A DNA stretch of 64,000 bases. It comes from UBA7374 sp049890275 (GTDB taxonomy: Bacteria; Verrucomicrobiota; Verrucomicrobiia; Opitutales; Coraliomargaritaceae). The DNA is taken from positions 178,094 to 242,093 of the forward strand of contig JBMHBT010000011.1 of the NCBI GenBank assembly GCA_049890275.1. Reading direction: 5' to 3'. Both the position numbers and the translations under genes were made by a program. Every line of letters starts with the position of its first letter. Position 1 is the first letter of the stretch. Below are positions 37,870 through 46,309 of the stretch, one piece after another. The notes beneath the pieces are model-generated. The model ran no database searches. It had not been told where the DNA came from and saw only the letters and a list, made by a program, of their open reading frames with translations.

Positions 37870-39144
37870 CTAATAGCGCAGCTGAGCAGTCAGATAGAAG
37901 TGATGGTTGTCGTAGCTGTAGCCCTCCCGGCTGGAGTCGTTGTTCTGGTAGCTATATCCACCACTGAATCGCCAATAATCCGGAGCCGTGTAGTTAAGGC
38001 CCAAGCCGAGCAGGTACTGATTGTCCTCTCGATTGCGGTTTTCTCCTCCCCTCGCCTGATAGTCGCGGAGGGTGTAGCCTAGGTTTGAACTCGCGGACCA
38101 GCGAGGATTGAGAGAATAACTGGAATCGATTCGGATACGTGAGACTTCAGTGGTCGTGCCCTCTCCTCCCACGCCAAAGTCGCGCTCCAAAACGATATTA
38201 TGAGTGGATTTCTGGGTCGGGTTCCACGTCAGACCACTATCGATACCAACTAACCCACCAGAACCACGCCCACGGTCGATTCGAGTGCGGTCCCCATCTT
38301 TATTAATATTATACGAGTCCTCTCGATCCTGAACACGATAACCGACCTTGAAGAAACCAGAAAGCTTGGGGAAAAAGTTCCCCCGGGCACCGACATTAAA
38401 GAAGTGTTCTGTGGTATCGTAGCCGCCAAAACGGGTATCACCTCGCTGATGATCATCAATCTCGCCGGCTTTGTAAGTGTAACCCGCACTCAGATCCACT
38501 TTTGGCGTCCACTCATAAAAGAGATCAAAGGGAAAACGCAGGTGGTTGCGGTCAGCTAGTTCATTCCTTGTGTCAGCAGCGTAGCTACGGTCAAAGTAGT
38601 GCGCACCCGCACCAAAACTAAACTTTGGGTTGAGTCGATACTCCCCATTGATCTTTCCATTCACGTCCTCAACCTCGATCATCATGCGTCGCATGTTGTC
38701 CTCACCCGAGGTGATCTGATTTTCGTCGTAGCCAAGCCGACCGCTCAAATCCAAACGACTTCCGCGATAGACACCGCTTGTGTTGATATGAAAGTTATTC
38801 TTATCCAGCTGGTCGTTTTCCTGATACGAAATAAAATCATAACTGGTACGAACCGTCATATCGTAAGACGAAAGACCCCGACCGAGATTCAACTCCAAGC
38901 CAGGAGACAATATGTAGGTGAGATCGCTCTCTTCTTCATACTCATCCCGAAAGATGTTGGAGTCCCAAGATACGGTGGCATTACCGTCAAAATAAAGGTC
39001 CGCCCATTCATTGAAGGTATATAGCGGCGATCCCCCAAAGAGGGCTTTGCCAGAAACTATGAAGCTCACGCAGGTAACAAACAAACTGGTCAGCAGAAAT
39101 CGGCACACACAGCCAAATTCGGAAAAAATAGAGTTTTTATTCAT
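37870..39144 (-). CDS. Outer-membrane beta-barrel protein (putative porin, BBP2-like)
   Basis: About 424 residues from ATG 39144. An N-terminal signal peptide (FLLTSLFVTCVSFIVSGKA) is followed by many alternating amphipathic strands such as 'SSYDMTVRTSYDFISYQEN', 'NPRWSASSNLGYTLRDYQA' and 'LGLGLNYTAPDYWRFSGGYS', ending in an aromatic-rich strand with C-terminal 'YLTAQLRY' (a BamA-type terminal residue pattern). It resembles the PF10082 putative beta-barrel porin 2 family. The paired FecR protein downstream suggests a joint role at the cell surface. A spacing of 57 bp makes an operon likely. Confidence 0.82.
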   Translation of the reverse strand: MNKNSIFSEFGCVCRFLLTSLFVTCVSFIVSGKALFGGSPLYTFNEWADLYFDGNATVSWDSNIFRDEYEEESDLTYILSPGLELNLGRGLSSYDMTVRTSYDFISYQENDQLDKNNFHINTSGVYRGSRLDLSGRLGYDENQITSGEDNMRRMMIEVEDVNGKINGEYRLNPKFSFGAGAHYFDRSYAADTRNELADRNHLRFPFDLFYEWTPKVDLSAGYTYKAGEIDDHQRGDTRFGGYDTTEHFFNVGARGNFFPKLSGFFKVGYRVQDREDSYNINKDGDRTRIDRGRGSGGLVGIDSGLTWNPTQKSTHNIVLERDFGVGGEGTTTEVSRIRIDSSYSLNPRWSASSNLGYTLRDYQARGGENRNREDNQYLLGLGLNYTAPDYWRFSGGYSYQNNDSSREGYSYDNHHFYLTAQLRY

Positions 39145-39356
39145 ATTATAATAGGTCAAATCATTATCCAATTTATGTAAACCTGACTTAAATCGGGATT
39201 AATCCCAATTTGACGTACACAAATAGTAGTATACTACCCTATTCTACAGTCAACAGAACCCTACTTCCATTAGTCGCCAACCCCATTTATCTAAAATCAT
39301 TAGATTCACCTGCATTCTCAGCGCATGGAAAAGTATCCGCTACGGAAACAAAAAAA

Positions 39357-39380
39357 CCCGCCCCATTGAATGGGTGCGGG
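39357..39380. terminator. Bidirectional intrinsic terminator
   Basis: A hairpin CCCGCCCCATT-GA-ATGGGTGCGGG (CCCGC/GCGGG and CCCATT/AATGGG arms with a single bulged base) flanked by A7 on the left and A6 on the right, so a T-run follows the stem on both strands. On the minus strand it lies about 50 bp after tRNA-Val and probably ends that transcript. Confidence 0.8.
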
Positions 39381-39429
39381 AAAAAACTGGATCCCATGCG
39401 GGAAGCAGCAGTGGTCATTTTTTCGGGAA

Positions 39430-39506
<77 letters not shown>

Positions 39507-39658
39507 ATTCCTGAAAGTCGCGCAGTAAAGAAAGTCCTAGCCGACGGAGCAAGAAAATTATTCGGGTGACTACAGTTCACAAATCAAAAACCGAATCTTA
39601 AATTCTAATCAATCAAAACACAGCAGAACTCACTCAAGTCTCCTCTACTTCCTGAAAA

Positions 39659-40933
39659 TTAACGACAATCGGAGCAGACCGAGCACGACTCAATCATCAG
39701 CGGATGGGAAGGAGTTACCGAAAAAACCGATAGACCTCCTGTCGACGATGACTCCACGCTCAAAGGAAAAACCGTTAAGGACTGACTCGCTGGACTCCCT
39801 GAGAGAGCAGCACTTTCACTCAATCGGTAAAAAGCCTTACCCGCAGGCGCAGAATCATCCGTAATCAATTGCAAAGAACCATCTCCTGAAACTGGTGGAA
39901 GAACATCGGACCAAGGACCTCCCAAGTCAGTCACACGCTGAAGAAAGGCAGTAGCACCTGTGGAGGAAGCCCATAAAACCGAAAACTGTCCCGGCTCAAA
40001 AGAACCCACTTCCAGCCGCAGAGGAAAACTGATTTCCCAGCCGATATCAGCGAGAGCTGCCAAGTCCAGATCGGTGAACACGCGTAGACTTGGCTCCGAT
40101 CGAACCAAACAACTCTGTGGATCCAGAATTGCTATTTGATCATTTCCATGATCCGTACCGAATGATCCATAAGTGCGACTGGTAACATTATTCAGTCCGT
40201 TTGGGTCGTAGGGACAATTTCCATCATCCTGCCAATGCCCCTTGTCGCTAGTTACAGGAACAGGTCCACCAAAAGAAGCCACACTACGGGTACCGTTAAA
40301 ACGCAGGTTGTTATCCACCTGCGTTTCCCAAGAATTCGCTGTACCAATCCCTAAAAGATGACCCAGTTCATGAAGTGCAGTGGAAATGAAATCGTAATCA
40401 CTTGAGCCCACTGGACGACCATCCACCTGAAAGTGCCAATTGACTTGATTATTAAATATAATCGTCCCGCCCCAAGGAGCAAAATCACTTACAGGAGAAG
40501 CCAAGACACCCGCTTGCCCCCGGCCCAATACGGCATTAACCCATTCTGTACTGCCACTTCCTCCAGCTATTCCACCGGGACCACCCAGACCAATTGAACC
40601 ACCTAAATTTCGTCCACCCGCGAAGACAATAAGCGTATCAGCCGGCACAATCAGGTCCACTTTCTCAATCAATCCACCAGTACCCGGATGTGAAACCCAC
40701 GCAGTCCAAGTATTATTAGTCCCCGAATACGCATCTGGGTCGATCCGTAAAAGAGAATCCTGAATCAACTCCTCAAAGAAATCAGCCGCCTCGCGCATGG
40801 CTTCCTTTGCTCCCGCCTGCTCAAAAAAGCCGTTTATATCATAACTGTAGTCTAACTCTATTGATATCGCCTGGGCGGTGAACGCAGCCCCAAAAATAAA
40901 AGAAACGACAACGCCTAAATAGTATTGAGCCAT
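39659..40933 (-). CDS. Secreted zinc metalloprotease-like protein (HExxH with distant HW)
   Basis: A 424-residue exported protein with signal peptide 'YLGVVVSFIFGAAFTAQA'. The zinc motif 'TALHELGHLLGIGT' gives HExxHxxG, but the matrixin third His position is Thr. A likely third ligand is the His in 'SDKGHWQDDG', about 40 residues later, as in leishmanolysin-type (M8) enzymes. Further on, 'LTDLDLAALADIGW' resembles the Met-turn/C-terminal 'ADIGW' common in bacterial secreted relatives. The last ~110 residues form a beta-rich domain. It ends 'SCSVCSDCR' without PEP-CTERM. It probably degrades extracellular proteins. Confidence 0.78.
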   Translation of the reverse strand: MAQYYLGVVVSFIFGAAFTAQAISIELDYSYDINGFFEQAGAKEAMREAADFFEELIQDSLLRIDPDAYSGTNNTWTAWVSHPGTGGLIEKVDLIVPADTLIVFAGGRNLGGSIGLGGPGGIAGGSGSTEWVNAVLGRGQAGVLASPVSDFAPWGGTIIFNNQVNWHFQVDGRPVGSSDYDFISTALHELGHLLGIGTANSWETQVDNNLRFNGTRSVASFGGPVPVTSDKGHWQDDGNCPYDPNGLNNVTSRTYGSFGTDHGNDQIAILDPQSCLVRSEPSLRVFTDLDLAALADIGWEISFPLRLEVGSFEPGQFSVLWASSTGATAFLQRVTDLGGPWSDVLPPVSGDGSLQLITDDSAPAGKAFYRLSESAALSGSPASQSLTVFPLSVESSSTGGLSVFSVTPSHPLMIESCSVCSDCR

Positions 40934-41131
40934 ACAGGTACTGTTAGCGAAGACAAATCAGAGAGCAAAACAAAAAGAAGTTCAAAACATCCATAAATTA
41001 ATTTTAACCAACAAGTTACAATTGAAGCAATCGCTGCTATTGGAATAAAAAATCATATTTATTCGATGCTAACAATAAGAACTCTATATAGTAAGTAGAG
41101 GAGCTACACTTAAAAACAAAGACCTCAGTAA

Positions 41132-42055
41132 CTACATTCCCTTCCCTGCCCTTGCTCGGAAGCAGCGAAGCAAGAGGCCATCCAATGGAGAAAATAATAG
41201 CGCCAGCAAAAAAAGCAGCCCCGCCGCAACCGCCATCATGCCTGAAGTTGATGTTCCTGCGAAGCCCATCCAGTCAGGTAAAAACAAAGCACCCAAGTGC
41301 CCGAGAAAAGCAGATGCACTGGCCAGTACCCCACTCAAAACAATCATCCCCCGCAAACGCTTCATCAGCAGATAGGCGGTCGATGACGGTACAATCAACA
41401 TCGCAATCACAATAATGCTACCCACAACCTCAAATACAGCCACTGTCGTCATGGCTACCAGCGCCATCAATCCATTATATAGCGCAGCAACAGGAATCCC
41501 CTGTGCCCGGGCCATTTCCGGATCAAATGAAGCTAAACGAAGCTCCTTAAAAAAAAGAAGTATGAAACCCGCATTGACTACGAGTACCAATCCCAGCACC
41601 ACAACAGCCCGTGGTATTTCTAAAATTTGACCTGCCAACTCTGCTTCCCAAACCACATCTAGAGGCGTCAACTCAATCGCCCCGTAGAGGACACAGCCAG
41701 GATCTAAATCTACATGGTCCGCTGCCTGGACAATCAATAAAAGCCCCACCGCGAAAAAACTCGTAAACACAATCCCCATAGAGGCCCCTTGATCCACCTT
41801 TCCCAGACGGCTAATCCACTCCGTCAAGAGTGCCGTCAACAATCCAGCTACAGCTGCACCGACAAACATAGCCATACTAGATCGCGCTTGAGTTACCATA
41901 AAGGCAATCGCCAGTCCCGGTAAAACAGCATGACTAATGGCATCCCCCATCAGGCTCATGCGCTGCAGTACAAGAAAATTACCCGGAAGCGCACAAGCCA
42001 CTGCAGCCAGTACTCCGACCACCACAATCCAAGTATCGATCGCATACCACTCCAT
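41132..42055 (-). CDS. Metal ABC transporter permease (second of two)
   Basis: An ABC-3 family inner-membrane permease of 307 residues, from the ATG at 42055 (MEWYAIDTWIVVVG). The large upstream in-frame extension lies inside the other permease gene and has no similarity. It has about eight helices and the family motif 'LQRMSLMGDAISHAVLPGLA', plus 'EVVGSIIVIAMLIVPSSTAY'. Its start overlaps the preceding permease stop by one base (TAATG). It forms a heterodimeric channel for Mn, Zn or Fe with the other permease. Confidence 0.9.
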   Translation of the reverse strand: MEWYAIDTWIVVVGVLAAVACALPGNFLVLQRMSLMGDAISHAVLPGLAIAFMVTQARSSMAMFVGAAVAGLLTALLTEWISRLGKVDQGASMGIVFTSFFAVGLLLIVQAADHVDLDPGCVLYGAIELTPLDVVWEAELAGQILEIPRAVVVLGLVLVVNAGFILLFFKELRLASFDPEMARAQGIPVAALYNGLMALVAMTTVAVFEVVGSIIVIAMLIVPSSTAYLLMKRLRGMIVLSGVLASASAFLGHLGALFLPDWMGFAGTSTSGMMAVAAGLLFLLALLFSPLDGLLLRCFRARAGKGM

Positions 42056-42981
42056 TATATTTTCACTCCATGACCTTGACGAACAAGATATCGATAAAGC
42101 CGAACAGCAAGGCCACGCTGCAGACCAAAAACAAGACTCAAAAGAAATCCTACCGAGGCGACTAAAACAATCAATGCACCTGAAGGCAGTCCGGGCGCTA
42201 ACGCACTCAAAGCGGCTCCGATCCAGCCACTCGCCCCTCCAAAAAACGCCGACAAGACCAACATGCAGTCCAGTCGCTCTGTCCAGAAGCGTGCCGACGC
42301 TGCCGGTATGACCAAAAATGCAATAATCAAAACCAATCCAACCGCCTGAAGACCCGCGACCACAATCAATGTTAGCAACCCAAGTAAACACACATCCAAC
42401 CATTGTACCGGCCATCCCTGCACCCTCGCATAGCCCTCATCAAAGCAAAGAAGACGTAGTTCTTTAAAGAAGAGAAACGGCACCAACAAAACAACTAAAG
42501 CCACACCCGAAAGAAGAAAAAAATCATTCTTCACCATCGACGCAGTTTTTCCATAGATGAAAGATTCAAGCCCCGCAGCACTACCCTGTGGCATAGACTG
42601 GATAAAACCCAAGAGAACAATCCCCGCACCAAAGAAAACACTCAGGACAATTCCCATCGCTGCGTCATCTTTAATCCGCGACTGGACCCGAATAAACTGT
42701 ACCGCTCCACAGCCAAGCAAACCAGTTAGAGCGGCACCCATGAGTAACCAAGGCAGGAACTTTCCGTCTCCCCCAAGCCAAACAGAAAAAAGAAAAGCGA
42801 GGGCCACTCCCGGCAATGTAGCGTGAGAGAGGACATCGCCCATCAGGGAACGCCTACGCAAGAGAAAATAGACCCCGATCGGCCCACAAGCCGCCCCCAG
42901 TAATAGCGAACAAACAACGACCAACCGCGTGTTATAGTCACGCAAAGACAAGACTTCCAGAAATGCCGCCCCATCAAACAT
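42055..42981 (-). CDS. Metal ABC transporter permease (first of two)
   Basis: A 308-residue ABC-3 family permease. The ATG at 42981 overlaps the ATPase stop by 8 bp and fits the family N-terminus (MFDGAAFLEVLSLRDYNTRL). Motifs: 'LLRRRSLMGDVLSHATLPGV' and 'LQAVGLVLIIAFLVIPAASA'. Two different permeases in one operon is the arrangement of the TroABCD/MtsABCD/YfeABCD systems, which usually carry Mn2+ and sometimes Fe2+ or Zn2+. Confidence 0.9.
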   Translation of the reverse strand: MFDGAAFLEVLSLRDYNTRLVVVCSLLLGAACGPIGVYFLLRRRSLMGDVLSHATLPGVALAFLFSVWLGGDGKFLPWLLMGAALTGLLGCGAVQFIRVQSRIKDDAAMGIVLSVFFGAGIVLLGFIQSMPQGSAAGLESFIYGKTASMVKNDFFLLSGVALVVLLVPFLFFKELRLLCFDEGYARVQGWPVQWLDVCLLGLLTLIVVAGLQAVGLVLIIAFLVIPAASARFWTERLDCMLVLSAFFGGASGWIGAALSALAPGLPSGALIVLVASVGFLLSLVFGLQRGLAVRLYRYLVRQGHGVKI

Positions 42982-43762
42982 CACTTGCGATCGCTTCTCC
43001 GTTCTCCACGAGAAAAGCAATATTGCCTCCATAGGTCTTACTCACATTTGACTTAGTAAAAGCCACCTCAGTCGGACCGCTTGCGGTCACTTGCTTATCC
43101 AAAAGTACCACCCAATTAAAATATTGTGGTACCGTAGCCAGATCGTGATGTACCACCAGACAAGTCGCCCCCCGTCGACGTAAATCCCGCAAAAGTTCGA
43201 CCACGGCTCGCTCGGTAGCAGCGTCCACTGCGGCAAACGGCTCGTCCAAAAAAAATAAATCCGCTTCCTGCACCAGCGCACGGGCCAGAAAGACCCGTTG
43301 CTGCTGACCACCAGAAAGCTGGCTAATCTGGCGATCGGAAAATTCCGCCATACCAACCCGTTCCAAAGCATCATAAGCCGCTTTCTTCGTCGCAGGATTA
43401 ACCCAACGCAACCATCCCAAACGTCGATAAGCACCCATCGCCACAACATCCAGAACACTCACTGGAAAATCCCAATCAACACTTTCCCGCTGTGGAACAT
43501 AAGCAACCTGTGGGCGCTTTTTGCAAAACGCCTCACCGTGGATTTCAATTTGACCGGAAATTGTAGGAAGCAAATTCAGACAAGCCTTCAGCACCGTACT
43601 CTTACCCGCCCCGTTGGGCCCGATCATTCCCGCAAGACAGCCCATCGGCAAATCAAATGATACATCCTTCACCACCGGATTGCTTTGGTACGCAACGGTC
43701 AAACCCCGCACTGATAAAGCAGGCGATGGCACCGAATCCACTTTTTTCTCCGAATTCTTCAC
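42974..43762 (-). CDS. Metal ABC transporter ATP-binding protein
   Basis: A 262-residue ABC ATPase: Walker A 'GPNGAGKSTVLKACL', signature 'QLSGGQQQRVFLARALVQEA', Walker B 'DLFFLDEPFAAVD', H-loop 'CLVVHHD'. It groups by motif with the ZnuC/MntB class ('YVPQRESVDWDFPVSVLDVV' is typical of Mn/Zn importers). It overlaps the solute-binding protein gene by 4 bp and the first permease gene by 8 bp. Confidence 0.92.
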   Translation of the reverse strand: MKNSEKKVDSVPSPALSVRGLTVAYQSNPVVKDVSFDLPMGCLAGMIGPNGAGKSTVLKACLNLLPTISGQIEIHGEAFCKKRPQVAYVPQRESVDWDFPVSVLDVVAMGAYRRLGWLRWVNPATKKAAYDALERVGMAEFSDRQISQLSGGQQQRVFLARALVQEADLFFLDEPFAAVDAATERAVVELLRDLRRRGATCLVVHHDLATVPQYFNWVVLLDKQVTASGPTEVAFTKSNVSKTYGGNIAFLVENGEAIASDV

Positions 43763-44739
43763 TGCTTGCGAAAACCCGCCGCATGCCCTCCCAAAGCATT
43801 CGTGATTGTCGTAACATTATGATCAATCATACCGATATAAGTACCTGTATATGTGCCCGTAGCGCCCATTGCATCGGAGAAAAGTGAACCCCCAATCTCT
43901 ACTTTGGAACCACGCGATGCAGCACCCTCTACCAGCGCGCGCACATTCTTATCCGCTACAGAAGTCTCCACAAAAACAGCAGGAATAGAACGCTCGACGA
44001 TATTTTCAACTAGATCCTCTAAATCACGCAACCCGGCCTCCGACTCCGTGCTCAAACCCTGAATACCGCGCACTTCAATTCCATAGGCTTCACCTAAATA
44101 ACCAAATGCATCGTGCGCCGTGACCAGAACCCGCTGTTTTTCTGGGATCGTTGCCAAACTCTTAGAAGCATATCTGTGAAGAAGACGTAGCCTCTCCAAA
44201 TACGCTAGAGCGTTCGCCTCGTAAGTGAAAGACTGCTCCGGTTCCCATGCCGACAAGGTATCCGAGATCACCTCGACCACATACATCCAAGCTTCAACAC
44301 TCATCCAAAGATGCGGATCTTTCTCGCCATTGACTACATCCGCCTCTGCAACAACCAAATCCGGACGCTTCTCTAAAGCCAGTTCAGCCACTGCCACCAC
44401 AGTCTTTCCCTTCGCTCCGAGTCCACTCAGAACCTCTGACATCTTACCCTCCAGATGCAGACCGTTGTAAAATACCAAGTCTGCTTTTGAAAGCTCTACC
44501 ACATTCGCCCGAGTCGGTTTGTACAGATGCGGATCCACTCCCGCACCCAGAAGCGTAATCACGTCGGCCCGATCACCGACTATGGAAGATACTACATCCC
44601 CGATCATACCCGTCGTACAAACGATACGAGCAGGCGTGGAATGACCCGATGATTCTTTCGCTGAATCCACTGGTGTACAGGAAGTTATTAAGACAAGCAA
44701 AACACCAAGAAACAAAGCGTAAATCTGTACTACTTTCAT
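43759..44739 (-). CDS. Metal ABC transporter solute-binding lipoprotein
   Basis: A 326-residue cluster 9 (ZnuA/TroA/MntA) binding protein. The ATG at 44739 gives a lipoprotein signal peptide with lipobox 'LITSC'. Candidate metal ligands include the His in 'GAGVDPHLYKPT', 'YNGLHLEGKM', the His in 'EKDPHLWMSVEAW' and the Asp/Glu-bearing 'AVFVETSVADKNV'. There is no His-rich loop of the ZnuA type, which slightly favours Mn or Fe over Zn. It is the first gene of the operon, with a palindrome directly upstream. Confidence 0.9.
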   Translation of the reverse strand: MKVVQIYALFLGVLLVLITSCTPVDSAKESSGHSTPARIVCTTGMIGDVVSSIVGDRADVITLLGAGVDPHLYKPTRANVVELSKADLVFYNGLHLEGKMSEVLSGLGAKGKTVVAVAELALEKRPDLVVAEADVVNGEKDPHLWMSVEAWMYVVEVISDTLSAWEPEQSFTYEANALAYLERLRLLHRYASKSLATIPEKQRVLVTAHDAFGYLGEAYGIEVRGIQGLSTESEAGLRDLEDLVENIVERSIPAVFVETSVADKNVRALVEGAASRGSKVEIGGSLFSDAMGATGTYTGTYIGMIDHNVTTITNALGGHAAGFRKQ

Positions 44740-44757
44740 ACTTTGAGTAATCAAAGT
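44740..44757. promoter_or_regulatory. Perfect 18-bp palindrome at the metal-importer start
   Basis: ACTTTGA-GTAA-TCAAAGT, two perfect 7-bp arms, directly abuts the start codon of the solute-binding protein gene. The position fits a repressor site (MntR/Fur-like) or a leader-RNA element, but it does not match a known box. Confidence 0.5.
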
Positions 44758-44798
44758 TTATATTTTTATTTGTCAAACAAGAAGCTCTGAAAATTAAT

Positions 44799-45668
44799 TC
44801 ACAACGATTCCGAGCGCAGTTCAACTAGCATCGCTGTCGTGTTATCTCGTCCGTCCGTCTCAACCGCCTCTCGTACCAGTCGTTCTCCAACCCGTCCCTC
44901 CAAGTATGGTGGTGGATTCCGAACAATCCGCTCCATACCCTTATCCCAGAGCCCCTCCACCAAACCATCCGTACAGAGCAAAAAAGCATCTCCCGGCTCA
45001 TAGCGAATCGATCCAAATTGAGGACTCAAATGCTGATTCTTACCCCCTAATGATTGTTGCAAGGCATTGCGCCCTTCGTGCTGGCGTGCCTCTCGTTCAG
45101 TTAACTGCCCCTCCCTAAACATCCATCCGACATGGGTGTGATCCTCACTCAACTGATGAATACCCCCATCCCTCGGAAGATGGTAGATCCGGCTATCCCC
45201 GACGTGAGCAAAGTACATCCACCCCGGACGAATCCAACAAAGGCTCAAAGTTGCCCCCATCCCATTTAACTCCTCATAACTCTGACTCAAAAGAGTTATC
45301 TCACTATGAATCCGGTCAAAAACCTCCCCGAGAATATCTTGAAATCCAAAAGAAAAACCTACCGCTGCCAAACGAAAACTACGCGGCATCAGGCGAGTGA
45401 TTTGCTCAACAGATATTCGACTGGCAAATTCTCCCGCATTAGCCCCACCCATCCCATCACTTACCGCAAAAACAAAATCCTGCTGACTGAGCGGCGCTTC
45501 CCCAAACTTGCCCAGCCGAAAAACACCCTCCCCGTCTAGAATCAACGAAAGAAAGGTGTCTTCATTATTTTTGCGAAAGCGCCCAGGATCCGTCGCGGCC
45601 GACCAAACCACACGGGTGGCCACTGCGGACTGCCTGTTGCCCACTTCGACTTCATTGTGCTCAGCCAT
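44799..45668 (-). CDS. PP2C-type serine/threonine protein phosphatase
   Basis: A 289-residue Mg/Mn-dependent phosphatase with the PPM motifs: 'DPGRFRKNNEDTF', 'FAVSDGMGGANAGEFASRIS', 'AHVGDSRIYHL', 'SEDHTHVGW', 'LLCTDGLVEGLWD' and terminal 'GRDNTTAMLVEL'. There is no transmembrane or regulatory domain, so it is cytosolic. Its start overlaps the kinase-like gene stop by 8 bp. Confidence 0.92.
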   Translation of the reverse strand: MAEHNEVEVGNRQSAVATRVVWSAATDPGRFRKNNEDTFLSLILDGEGVFRLGKFGEAPLSQQDFVFAVSDGMGGANAGEFASRISVEQITRLMPRSFRLAAVGFSFGFQDILGEVFDRIHSEITLLSQSYEELNGMGATLSLCWIRPGWMYFAHVGDSRIYHLPRDGGIHQLSEDHTHVGWMFREGQLTEREARQHEGRNALQQSLGGKNQHLSPQFGSIRYEPGDAFLLCTDGLVEGLWDKGMERIVRNPPPYLEGRVGERLVREAVETDGRDNTTAMLVELRSESL

Positions 45669-46098
45669 CGTTCCAGGCGTCCCGATCCGCTACTGAGCGC
45701 ATTTCTGGAGAAGGCGGATAGCCAGTTTCCAGAATACTCGAAAACTCGAAATCAATAATACAGAATTGCCCAGCCCGTTCATCATAGGTGATATTGCGCA
45801 CTTCAGCATCTTCGTGACGCACGCCATAGCTTTCCAGCTTTTTAAACAGCTTCGCACTCTTTGCCTCACTCACATGCTCCACCCGAGCACCCGCATTACT
45901 CGTCACCAGATAAAGTGATGCGTCATCACACTCCAATAAACGCGGGACAAATGTACAGCCCCGCCGCTCCAAATACTGCAATACCCGGACTTCATTCTCA
46001 TAGCGCTCCCGCGCTTGTGGACCGCGAAAATACTTGTGTACCCGACCATCGTAACCGATCCGCACCAAGGCACGAGCTGTGTTTTTAGCCTCCTGCAT
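45661..46098 (-). CDS. Minimal protein kinase-like protein
   Basis: Only 145 residues, yet it shows the order of eukaryotic-like kinase elements: a VAIK-like Lys in 'VHKYFRG', a C-helix-like Glu in 'RYENEVRVLQYL', catalytic loop-like 'YGVRHEDAEVRNITYD' (His-x-Asp with a downstream Asn), and a DFG-like 'IIDFEFSS'. The P-loop and most of the C-lobe are missing, so this is shorter than RIO or Bud32 kinases. It overlaps the PP2C gene (8 bp). It may be a small phosphotransferase, an ATP-binding regulator or a pseudokinase; activity is not shown. Confidence 0.65.
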   Translation of the reverse strand: MQEAKNTARALVRIGYDGRVHKYFRGPQARERYENEVRVLQYLERRGCTFVPRLLECDDASLYLVTSNAGARVEHVSEAKSAKLFKKLESYGVRHEDAEVRNITYDERAGQFCIIDFEFSSILETGYPPSPEMRSVADRDAWNDG

Positions 46099-46106
46099 AC
46101 GTACTT

Positions 46107-46135
46107 ATAATGGAGGCAGAATCCCACTTTGACAA
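46107..46135 (-). promoter_or_regulatory. Possible promoter of the kinase-PP2C pair
   Basis: On the minus strand TTGTCA (46135-46130) and CATTAT (46112-46107) are separated by 17 bp. Transcription would start at about 46100, only one to three bases before the ATG at 46098, which suggests a leaderless mRNA. Confidence 0.35.
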
Positions 46136-46209
46136 GCCCAGGCCAAAAACCCCTTGGGTTGAACCAACTCAAATAACAAAAAAGATAAAAAACACTTGCT
46201 CAGTGTTGC

Positions 46210-46225
46210 TGGCATACATTTTGCT
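46210..46225 (+). promoter_or_regulatory. Sigma-54 (RpoN) promoter of glnA
   Basis: TGGCAT-A-CATT-TTGCT matches the consensus TGGCACRNNNNTTGCW at all defined positions except the sixth base (T for C), with the GG and GC dinucleotides 10 bp apart. It lies 84 bp before the glutamine synthetase start. The gene is a nitrogen-assimilation gene, a classical sigma-54 target. Confidence 0.7.
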
Positions 46226-46309
46226 TATAGATATTTGTCTTTCAATAATGCATAACTTTCTGCTTCGCTATGAAGGACACATTAACTGAAACTCAACGAC
46301 ATAAAGCAA

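Noticed and set aside
42056..42415. Long N-terminal extension of the second metal permease
   Set aside because: It lies inside the first permease gene in another frame and has no similarity; the ATG at 42055 starts the family sequence.
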